Source of the DNA: Isoetes taiwanensis
Lineage: Eukaryota > Streptophyta > Lycopodiopsida > Isoetales > Isoetaceae
Assembly: GCA_021234155.1 (NCBI GenBank)
Contig: JAJEKV010000033.1
Span: 14,515,422-14,579,421 of the forward strand
Reading direction: 5' to 3'
Length of the DNA: 64,000 nt
Below the pieces are notes generated by a model, which was not told where the DNA came from, did not search any database, and saw nothing but the letters and a program-made list of their open reading frames with translations. Position numbers and translations under genes: made by a program. The number at the start of each line of letters is the position of its first letter. Positions within the stretch are counted from its first letter, which is position 1. Positions 36,419 through 46,927 of this stretch are shown here, one piece after another.

Positions 36419-36650
36419 GGGGGTTTAAGGCGTATATACCATATGAGTGAATGGGATGGTTTTTTTTTTACCCTAAACCGTATGTATAAATACGGATAGG
36501 GGCTTGGCTAGGGGGTTTTCTGGGGGGGAATCCAGTGTAATATGTATACTGGAAGGGGCATTTAGAAGGTTGGACAAGGCGTATATGAAGGGTTTTTGGT
36601 GACCCCATTAACGCACGTGGCGTATCACCTTTATAGTAGATGAAACCCCT
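36419..36650. mobile_element. MITE-like insertion in Helitron ORF
   Basis: About 232 bp without coding capacity, starting GGGGGTTTAAGGCGTAT and ending in ATGAAACCCCT, so GGGGTTT is inverted at the ends. It breaks the Helitron reading frame between RE and RET blocks. Flanks share GTGAAAC but an exact target duplication is uncertain. Confidence 0.55.
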
Positions 36651-37628
36651 GGGCGTGAAACTCGAGTGTTGAAACAAAGAAAGTATTACAAGAAAAGAAA
36701 GCTACAACAGACTGCCATAGAAACAGAAGATCAACATCGACAAAGATTGGCCAAACATGCCCAATATCAGCGCCAAAAAAGAGCCCAGGAGGCTGCCACA
36801 GAAACAGAAGAAGATTATCAACGAACATTGGCTGAACTTGCCCAATATCAATGCCAAAGGAGAGGCCAACAAGATGCCACAGAAACAGAAGAAGAACATC
36901 AACGAAGACTAGCCGAACTTGCCCAATATCAGTACGAACGGAGAGCCCAACAAGCTGCCACAGAAATAGAAGAAGAGCATCAAGAAAGATTGAACGAGCT
37001 CGCACAATATCAACGTCGATGGAGAGCTCAACCGTCCACATACAGAATAGCAAGGACGCTTGAAGTCACACAAGTAGAACGACACCACTGCGGGTCATTC
37101 AACAAGGAATGCATCAGCCAAGGAATCAAGAAAGCAATAACATCTTCCACATCAACATCTTCTAAGAAATAGGAGCATGTGAGTATGCTACAGTTTTATA
37201 ATTATTGGCTCGCATTCAGGAGTGGAGCTTGGAACCCACTGCTTTGCGCTGGCAAGCTAACACAACAATTCGTTGTTGATATCTACTCTAGAGTGGAGGC
37301 GAACAATCTAAACTGGATCAAGCAAAACCAAAGAAAGTTGCGGGTCGAGTTATATCAAGGGCTCATTGACTACATAGACCATGAGGCTGAGCAAAGAGGC
37401 TTAAAATCCGGCAAACTGGTCATCTTACCTTCTTCATACAATGGGAGCCCGAGAGCAATGCAACAGAACTACCAGGATTCAATGGCCTTGATACGAAGAT
37501 TTGGCAAAGCAGACCTCTTTGTGACATTTACATTCAATCCAAATTAGGTAGAGATTAAACACAACCTACTACCTGGACAACAGTCGCATGATAGGCCAGA
37601 TTTAATTGCACGTGTATTCCACACAAAG
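36651..37628 (+). pseudogene. Helitron Rep, N-terminal half
   Basis: 36666-37172 holds four tandem ~30-residue repeats (ETEEEHQRRLAELAQYQ) typical of plant Helitron N-termini. 37179-37547 reads AGKLTQQFVVDIYSRVEANN, LPSSYNGSPRAMQQNYQDSM and FGKADLFVTFTFNPN, the conserved start of the Rep region. It continues in frame fragments to LIARVFHTK at 37628, where the 9.3-kb transposon is inserted. Confidence 0.88.
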
Positions 37629-38099
37629 GGGTAAAAGCATGAAAGGGTGTCTATAAATGTAGCCCTTTTTGTACATATACATATGTACAAAATGCACATT
37701 TTTGGAATAACTGTCATCATGATCCGCTAGTAACTGCCATGATTAATGGCTATCCACTACTCTGAACCCGCAATTATCGGATTTTGAAATTCTTTCCCAA
37801 ATTCTTTCTTGGTTTGCCTCTCGTTCACTATCCGCCCCGCCTTCTCGCTTGAATTCGATCACGAATTCTTCATCTAGCTATGGCCCCAAAACGCCCCCAG
37901 ATGAGTGCTTGCTCATCACTATAGCCCAAGCAAGAATCCAAGTGCTTCGGCAATGGATTTTTACCTCAAGGAGTTTACGTTTGGGTTCCGAGGTGATCCA
38001 AGCCAAAGACCCGTGATAAACATGCAGAGGCCCACATACCCAACCTAGAGATGGTTATGAGCGAGGTATGGGGTGAAGCTCAAAAAACAGACGAGGATT

Positions 38100-41000
38100 C
38101 AAGGAAGGAGAATCCGTAACGCATGGAAAGATGATTTTTTAAATATTATGAATTGGTTTATGGCAAGAGCGGGTTACAAACCATTATATTTCTACCTATT
38201 TTGCGAGCATTTGCTCTTCACTTGAAGGGACGGCTTGTTGATTGGATGGGCGTGGCTAGGACCGCCAAAGATCTTGCCAAAACCCTCATTTCGAGGCGTT
38301 ACGGGAGGACCCTACACGGTAAAATCCTCAACTATCAAGCGGGACATCGTATTGCAGTGATAATATTAGAGCCCCGGGTTATTCTAGATCGGATGTTGAC
38401 ACAATAAAAAGCGTTACTTAAGCATGGGTTGGAGGAGAAAACTAACCTATTGAATGAAGTAGAAGCATTGGAAGAAAGAAGGAGGGATGCATTGAAGGTC
38501 ATCAAATGGATTGAGGGTAGAAAGGATATGCTATCAGAAGATCTGCGCAGATATCTGCCGAGAAAATAGATGAGACAAAACAGAATTTGACAAATTGTCC
38601 CGGGATCCCGCTTGGAAATCAAGTTATGTTGGAGTGTTGAAGTACAAGTTGTAAGACTTGGTTATGAGTAGACATGATAAAGAGCAAGCACTCTTCTAAG
38701 CTAGACATTGGTTTGCGGAAGCAACTAAAGAAATTGAAAGGCATGAAATCTCAATTGAACAAGCAAAGGGAAAAACTTAATTGCATTGAATTGGTTCAGC
38801 AAAAGGCATTCACAGATTTTGGATTTCATGGGGAGAGCGGGACCTATTGTTCTCGCACCGAGGCCCTACCCTCAGAGGAGCTACTTCTATAGAGCAGTTC
38901 ATCACATTCGGTTCATGTACACATTTGTGGCCAAGGCTTTGGCAAAACCGGGTTTGTTGTCGCTAGCTCCATGCGAGAGATGCTTATTGCCTCTTACGCT
39001 TGTGTTATCTGGTCCATGAAAGGCGTAATTGCATAAAAGGTTGCATCCGGGATGAGGGCATTCAATTCAGCTTGGTTTCCTCAGGCCAGTGAAAGGTATG
39101 CATTGCTCTCAACTAATTTAAACTTATATTTCACTTAATTCATATTTGTTATTGTAATCTGCATAGTTCTACATGTATGGCTTTCAGTGCATTGCTATTC
39201 CTTGTACATGTATAACTTTTAGTGTACATCTATAAGCAGAGGTACATAGACATATATTTGCTTGTTTATTGATGCTTTTATTTTTTGAGCTTGATTTTGC
39301 AGGTTGTATCGCTTGTACATGTCTCTAATGGAGTCTACATCTGCAAATAGATGTACATGCATTTATTTTAGAGTGCATCTGTGAGATGGATTCATAAGTA
39401 TGTGCATTTTTTTACATATATGTGCTTTTTTTTTTGGGCATAGATCTACATTCCCTAATCGGATACCGGGTACATCCGGGGTACATCGGTGTACATCAGG
39501 TACACTGATGTACCTTTATGTACATTGAGGAACATGTACATGTACATTTGGCTATAGTTAAATGTACTTACTTACATTTGGTACATTTTATGTACATGAA
39601 ATGTACATGCTTGGCAGAATGTACCAGATATTTCTCATTAGTTCTGTTTTCATGTTCTTTTATGTCTATTGAAATTTAGATCATTTGTTTGTTTGCAGAT
39701 GAGGCTGTTCCTATCCCAGAAGCAGCTTTAATGGCTGATGTTCTTGAGCCATCTGCATCGACTCTCTTTACAGATTTTACTGAGCATAATAAGCAGACCG
39801 AATCTGTACTCCAGATCACCAATGACATTTACAGTGCCAGTAATAGAACAATCTGCAACAGTGCCTCCTCGAACATGGCAAAGTGAAGTTGAGGAAATTG
39901 AGAGGATGGCACTTGAGAAAGCTAAAGCAGTTGCAGGTGCAGACCCTTCAATGACTGCTGCAACAGAAACTCCTTCATCACCAAGTGCTAAATTAGTAAT
40001 TGGAGAAGCTAAGAAAGATTCAAACCGTCCTCAAGATCATCATCGCAGTCCCAGCCTGGACACATGTAAGAAGCTACAAAGGAACCCCAGGAGATACCAA
40101 GAGGAAGCTGAGTTGGTAGTTGAGTCCACTCCAAAGAGGAGGCAAAAGAATGCTGGTGATGGCACTCCAAGAGGAAAAAAACAGGCAAAATCTCCAGCAG
40201 CAAAAAAATGTCCTCCGAAAAGAAAATCTCCAGGCAAAAAAGTGCCACCACCACCTAGAAAGAGGTATGTCCAAGATGAACTAATTTTGTTAAACATCTC
40301 GATTTATGATAATTAACCACATTTTTTTTTTTGTACATAGGACACGATCCACGGCCGTGAAAGAAGGCGATCCTGATCCTTCCGAAGTCCAACCTAAGAG
40401 AGGAAGAGGATGAGGATCTACAAGCAAATATTGATGTGATAACAAATAAGGTGCAGCAGTCCACAGAAGATGCTGAAGCAAGTGATGAATTTACAAGGTG
40501 AGTAATATACAATTGATTACAATAGATATATTCTTTTGCTAATGCTGTTGTTTCCTTGTACAGTTTAGTGAACCGATCGGGAAAAAGGTTGGTTCCATTC
40601 ACTCCTTATAGGGACTGGTCCTCCTAAGCCCCGCACCCTCTATCTTTCAAAGTGATGTTGACGAAGAGTTACTGAAGCTGGACTTGACCTCTAAGATGGT
40701 AGATGTCTATGGGAGGTAGGCTAGCATTTCAACATATTTATGTTATTTCATTCCCTAAGTCACTCATCTTATGTATTAATATGTATTCTGGATTTGTGTG
40801 CAGGTACCTTTGTAGCAGATCTTCCATCCGATTGGAAACACAAGTTTTTACGGTTCGATTTGGACACCTTCCGAATTTTGTGAATTCCTCAAGAATGGGG
40901 GGGGGGGGGATGCAATGTAACACTAATATAAAGGAAGGGCTGGATGGCATTTTGATTGCAAGATGCCAATACATATTTGTTCCACCGCAAGGCCCAAATG

Positions 41001-43160
41001 TGGCATTGGCAATACTTGTGCTTGCTGGTCCGGTGAAAAGCTCTTGTCCATCTATAGCTAGCCCAAGTATACTGAGATCATCCTCTCTCTGTCAAAGGCT
41101 ATGTACCCGATGCTAAAGTGGTCCGTATAAGTATGAGTTTTCGTTTTTAGTTTTATGATTTGATTATTCTCATATTGCAATTTCTTATGCTTGATTTATT
41201 CTCACATTGCAATTTTGCGTGTTTCATAAGTTTGTGATCAATAACATGATGCTCGGATCCAACAGCTTAAACCATGGTAGGAAGAACTTTGATGCTCCCT
41301 CGTGTTCGTCCTAAAATGCCGTAAACTAGTACCAGCAACCCTTGCATGTACATTGTGGCTTACATGCACAAATTCATAGATGCCGTGGTTGATGCAACGC
41401 CAAGCTCCATTTTTGTAAGTAGAACATGTTATTTTCCTATTAGTTATTCGTTGGTATAGTCCTCTAATACTTGTGCACCATGCGAGATGACACCCGCTTG
41501 GTTCAATCGATGCCTATGCCAAGTCAAGGGAGGGATCATCTAATGGAGGCATTAATTGTAGAAGGCGTAGATGAATATACAAGCGCTTGTTCCTACGGGG
41601 GGTAGATAGTCCCTTTGACTTGTTTGTGAATTACAGCTTTGTATGAGCCATGCTCCGAGCTTCTTTGTACTCAATAAGTAATGAAAAAATTAATTTATTT
41701 GGCTCACTTACACTGTGCAAATAACAATTGTGTAATTATCAATGTGTTTTCTCAATTGTGTAATCCGAAATGTAATTATAAATTGTGAATAGACTCTCAA
41801 GTGTTTTGTTGCCGACAGTGAATCATCTAATTTAGGGAGAAAGCTCATTATCTTTGACTTAAATTACGTGTTGGGCAAGAGTGTGCACAAGAATGAAAAT
41901 ATTAACTCAAGATACCAAAAGATCCGTGAAAAGATGAGCTTCAATTCAATATAGGAAACAAGTTTTTTTTATCAGCAGCCGGGGTTAGCATCCTTTGTTT
42001 GCATTTGTAAGAGAAGGGTTTGATGTTGCCATCTGGTCTTCACTCACTTCTAAAAATCTTCTACCAATTGTGGATCAAATTTGTGATGCTTTTTCCATAA
42101 AGTGAAGTTTGTTTACGACCCGGGAGCGGTGTTGGACTCGCCACACAAACACCCACCGAACCTCAAAAGGGGTTGTTTATGAAGCCATTAGGCTGTGGTA
42201 TGGAAAGAGTACCCGTGAGTACTATGGAAATACTGATTTTGATCGATGGCAGAGATACAAATCCACTCAATCCCGTGAGGAAGCTACATATGTCCTTTCT
42301 CTTGGACACCAATATTAGTGGGCGACGGTTGTTTGTCATGGAGCTCATTCCATGGCTTAATGGATTGAAAATGGCTGAAGATGGTATAGTGTATGTAAAA
42401 GAGCATCCAATGACTAATGCAGCCAGATAGCATATCGAGCAGGTGGAAAATATTTTGCCGGGCAAACTATGGCAAAGAACTTGGGTGCTCACGCCTAAAT
42501 TTAGTCAATATATGGAGCAAGCAATGGAGAAACCGGCCACATGTTATTGGCCTCGAGTGGCCCATTGTTGGTACAGACTAAAACCGGATGTACACATTCA
42601 AATGTTATGAATATATGTATGAAAGTTTTGTTCATTGCACTTGAGTACTGCTTTTACTTGTCTTTCTTATTGGTACAATTATGAGTGTGTATACATAATT
42701 AAGTCAATCTTCATTTGCTTTGTAGATGAATGGACTGGAAACACAAAAGACTATTATGAAACTAAGAGATAGAGTTTCTTGCACCCAGAGGTAATAGAAA
42801 CCAACACAAGCTGCAAGCACATAGGGTTGGGGACCGATTATCGCCTCTATCTATACTGCTTCTCGGACTGTGGGAAAAGGTTGACCAAATTGAAAACTAT
42901 GAGGAACGAGCAACCACAAAATGTATATTGGCAAAGAACTCACTTGTTGCACAACCCTTTGGGGAAGGCACGTGTCAGGGAAGATGAAGGCCATGTAGGA
43001 TGGAAAGGTTTGCTTAGGTGGCACGAGCTATAGAAACCGCATGGACTCATTGCGTTAGAGGATATCTCTACAGCCTCTAGGCGGGCTGGAAGACATGATG
43101 CAATAGTCATAAGATATCAGGCTCCTACTGACATTTTGAAGCTAGGCCATGAATTATGAG
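38100..43160 (+). pseudogene. Cargo gene with FCP1/NIF-type HAD phosphatase domain, decayed
   Basis: Scattered exons in the direction opposite to the transposase. 38153-38900 has Leu/Lys-rich coiled-coil-like frames (LLKHGLEEKTNLLNEVEALE). 39890-40260 is a basic nuclear-type segment (KKQAKSPAAKKCPPKRKSPG). 41843-42430 contains a HAD phosphatase of the FCP1/NLI-interacting-factor type: KLIIFDLNYVL in place of DxDxT, YQQPGLASFV, FDVAIWSSLTSKN (42028), then ILIDGRDTNPLNP (42233) and WLNGL..AEDGIVYVKEHP. In that family the enzyme removes phosphate from proteins such as the RNA polymerase II tail. The first motif reads D-L-N, so the second catalytic aspartate appears lost. 42779-43160 is unrecognised C-terminal sequence. 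Stops and frame changes occur throughout. Confidence 0.6.
39150..39620. repeat. GTACAT-rich stretch
   Basis: More than a dozen GTACAT/ATGTAC words, several forming TGTACA or ACATGTACATGT palindromes. Similar clusters lie at 37669-37690, 43340-43440 and 45420-45790, all in non-coding parts of the 9.3-kb transposon. Confidence 0.85.
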
Positions 43161-43532
43161 CCATGCTCACTTTCAGGTGTGTTGTATTTATGTCCACAAT
43201 ATAAATATATGAACCATTTGTACATAAAAACTGTCCATTTCTTATCTTTGCCATGGATCGAAACTATTTTTAATGTTTATGTAATTCAACTTTCTTATGT
43301 TCAATTCTAATCAACTTACACTTAACAAATATCTCTGGAATGTACAACAGATGTACATAAGATGTACATAGGATGTACATATTATGTACATTGATGTACC
43401 TAATGCACTATTGAAGTAGTCCTTGTCATGTACAATGAAAATTTGTTCAGTTCTTATCTCTTATATGAACAAAGTATTACAATATTTCTAGAAAGTACCA
43501 CAGATCTGACTTAGTCCAAGTCATCTACAATT

Positions 43533-46500
43533 GCTGGAAGTTGTGATAACAATGTCTCATGGACTTCATCTGGCAAGTGAAATCTTTGGCTTGCCCCTTC
43601 AACTTGTGTTTTACTTTCTTGAATGGGATTCAACCCCAATCACAGATTTCTGCGGTACCAAAACATTCTTAGTAGGAAGCGGTTTATACTTATTGTGGCA
43701 GACCGGGATTAGTTCATAATATTGTCCTTCAATGACACTAGTGCCGCCAGAGTAATCATTTCCATAGTCAAACAATTGAATCTTCTTCCAATGCATGCTT
43801 TTCCCCGGTGCACATGATAACATAGTATGAAACACCTTCCACATTGTGCGGTGTGCAAAAGACACAAATACATCACGAAACTCCTACAAAGTGTCATCTA
43901 AACCGCCTCGTCTTTCGCATACAAAACATCCACATCATTTTCAGCTTCACCACAAGAGGCAATATGATCTCGTGGGCTCCAAACTTTTAGAGACCATTCT
44001 CCACAATGTTTAATGTTCTCACAATTCAACCAATTGAAGTTAATGCAAGCATCACAAAAGCACGAGAGTGGTGCATAGCAACTTTGTTGGATCTTGGGTT
44101 TATAGTTGACCATGTAATGTATCCGGCTGAGTACAGTGTAAAGTCTTGCAATTGAATGCTTGCTGCTTTTGTTCACATCTTTTTCCAACCTCCCAAAACA
44201 CCCTTTCACAATCCGATTCCTTGGCCCTTAAAACCGCACAAGCTGTTTACAGACCGCCATCAGCGGCATGCCATTTTGTTTTCTCTCGCTTTCGCTCTCA
44301 AGCCACAACTTTGCTATACCAGCCTCGCCATCATGTGTGCCTTTCCATGGCGGATCCAAAGAAATTCCATATCACTTTCGAATTTTATTTTCAACATGGT
44401 ATCTCTGATTCCATACCATGCCCCGTCAGATTTGAATTGAGATGCACAACCATCCGACCACATATAATGAAGGTTTATGTGTCCACCTCCATTATTCTTA
44501 AGCCACCCCAAATGTAATTTAAAACCATGTTGCACAAAATGAGTGTCATGCTTTACGTCATGAAACATAGAAATGCACCTTTGTTTTTTTAAGCTTACCT
44601 TCTATTTTCATCATTGAAATATGGACCAAAATACTAATTTGATCAGGATTCCAATGCTCGGATTGCACTTACGTCCCCGGTTTCAATGTGTAGTTCTCGC
44701 CAAAGTCAACAAATGGACAACACACTATTATCCAGAGTTTCTCAACACATCTTTTTAAACTGCTTGTTTTGCTCGCCCGGTGTCTTTGTCAAAGTTATGA
44801 TCGTAAACTTAGCAAGCTGATTTTTCATGTTCTTTAACAAAACGGATGCTTTGTCATTCGATCAACTAATCTAAGCCTTCGGATGTACCTTTTTGGATGG
44901 CTCATTGACATATGCATATACTTGCAGTCCACATTCTCAATTCCATCTTCCTCGTTTGGACGGATGTCTAATTTCTTCACTCCACATTCATCACATTCGC
45001 CTTTGATGCATTTTAGTTTATGCCATTCATCCGTCACAAATTTCGCAAACCGTTGACCTCCACAAGATACTAACATTATCAAAGGTCTTCTTGTTTGCTT
45101 GACATACTCCATTGTTTTCTTTGGGATGCACGAGACAACTGCAGCGGCAAGCAAGTGCAATTAACATGTAGGATCTCCTCATATCATTGAAGGCCTTTCA
45201 GACAGACCGCTTGCTCATGTTTGACACAACAACATGTGTTTCTCTCCTTCAATTTCCTTATGCAATCAGGTTTGGATACTGAATCGTTAAGGCGAATTTT
45301 GGTATCGAGGATTCGATATACAAACTGCTGATAAAGCTCGGATCGCAATAACAAAACCATTAAAGACCATGTTAGCAAAATGATGTCCGGAACCGGATGC
45401 CAAAAGAGTATTGAACTATACTATTGTACAATTAATGTATGGTCTATGTACATAAAATGTCCATCCAACAGGTTCCATCGATACATCAGACATCTAATGT
45501 ACATCTAATGTACATCAAGACATCTAATATACAGCCATGAGTTCCAGCGATGCATTCTTGTACATCCAATGTACATCAATGTACATCCGGTGTACATCTA
45601 ATTAATGTTCCAATATTAGTACATCACATTAATGTTACAATATTAGTACAACTAATGTACATATGTCGATTTGTTTGGCTTCATTACACGAAAAGTACAC
45701 TAAAATGTAAAATGATGTAATTTTGATATTCAAGTACATGTAAATGCGGTTTGCATGGACATGTAAGTGTTAATGGATGTACATCTAAAAAGTACCTAAT
45801 AGCACATCACCGCAAGATTTACGCTCTTTGTGTAAACAATGTATAAATGTAAACAATGTAAAATGCAATACATTTCATGAAAACCATGTGTATTCATTAA
45901 CAGTCTTTTCGAACGAGTAACTAGAATGTACGTAAGAAAGTCATGAAAGAATTTTGGAAGAAAACATAATCTCCAAAATCGAATTGATTCAATTACAAGA
46001 GCAAAACGTGAGATATCAAGGTATTGTATTGCTTGTGTTCTCCTCTTCATGACATCTCTAACCTTTGGTGAAACTTTGGTATTGTCAAGCCAAAATTCAC
46101 TAACCGATATTTGATTGAATCATCGATTCTATTTGATCTTGGCATCCTTCCCGCCAAAGCCCATACATTTGCTCCACTTAATGACATTATCTTCCTTCTT
46201 GCTGCAGCTTTGGATAAATTTCTTGGTCAGTATCTTTAGCAATTTTGAAGAAACATTCTTGTTTATATCTCCTTTTTTCCAACAATCATTGATAATAAAG
46301 TGAATGTTTTGCGGCCAATTTATCTTTGCTATTAGCGAGACTTTACTTCTTGAAGCCCATCTTTCAAGTTTTCGATCATTGATTTCATAACAATAACCCG
46401 GAAGGATTTCCAATTACGAGTGTTCAAAACGAGGAAAAAGCCTGTCATCTTGCAACAAACGATCACAAAAACTAATCTTTGATCCGGACGGTTTGCCAAA

Positions 46501-46870
46501 GAATCGAGGATGCAATCTAACGAATCCAACACGCTTTATTTGTTTTGTGGCATAACACCGCCAATGCTCAATGATACTTACGCTTAGAACCATCACTTCC
46601 ATTGGAATTCTCACCCTCCATGAAGCATTGAAATTGATTTGTATTTCTTGTAGATTCAATTGGCATGTGTTTTGCTTCGAATTAGATTGGTGTTCGGGCC
46701 CCGTGAAAGGGGAATTTCGAAAGGGAGGGACGGATCCATTCGAATTGGTTGGGTGGTTAACCAAGAATTTCGGGGGGAATGTCAGGGATGATCTTGCAAT
46801 CATTGCATATCTGACACAAAACGACAAACCATAGTATCTTGATGTACATCTAAAATGTACCCCAAAAAAG
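43533..46870 (-). pseudogene. Transposase-like protein (WSDGCASQFK family), decayed
   Basis: On the minus strand: 46532-46129 (basic frames, FWQ..KLERWASRSKVS), 45160-44834 (SCGGQRFAKFVTDEW, KCIKGECDECGVKKLD), 44568-44314 (HLGWLKNNGGGHINLHYMWS, DGCASQFKSDGAWYG, then RHGKAHM), 44209-43898 (QQSCYAPLSCFCDACINFNW) and 43865-43611 (GQYYELIPVCHNKYKPLP). The SDG-x-QFK block followed by a HGKG-type block is characteristic of a transposase-like family widespread in plants and invertebrates. Here HGKG reads HGKA and the frame is broken repeatedly. Confidence 0.7.
45420..45790. repeat. GTACAT-rich stretch
   Basis: Many copies of ATGTACATC and CATCTAATGTACAT, within a gap between coding blocks of the minus-strand gene (probable intron). 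Confidence 0.85.
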
Positions 46871-46927
46871 CACAAATTCGTCCTTCAATTCAGTACGATG
46901 TACGTACACCCTTTCGTGCTTTTACCC

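Larger units (their letters stand above)
37629..46927. mobile_element. TIR DNA transposon (9.3 kb) inside the Helitron
   Basis: Terminal inverted repeats GGGTAAAAGCATGAAAGGGTGT (37629) and the inverse of the same with one change (ending 46927), about 22 bp. It is flanked by AAAG at 37625-37628 and 46928-46931, a 4-bp target duplication. Removing it reconnects the Helitron Rep frame (FHTK to LLENDILGKVKA) but for a small frame change. Contents: a cargo gene on plus (about 38100-43160), a transposase-like gene on minus (about 46400-43530) and GTACAT-rich non-coding DNA. Superfamily not assigned; 4-bp duplication and transposase type are the useful clues. Confidence 0.9.

Noticed and set aside
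36631-37053. Minus-strand 140-aa open frame
   Set aside because: It is the shadow of the repetitive Helitron N-terminal coding region on the plus strand.
40800-40870. FVADLPSDW in the second transposon as a methyltransferase motif IV
   Set aside because: It resembles ADLPYG of the first transposon, but no motif I or other methyltransferase block follows in the expected place.
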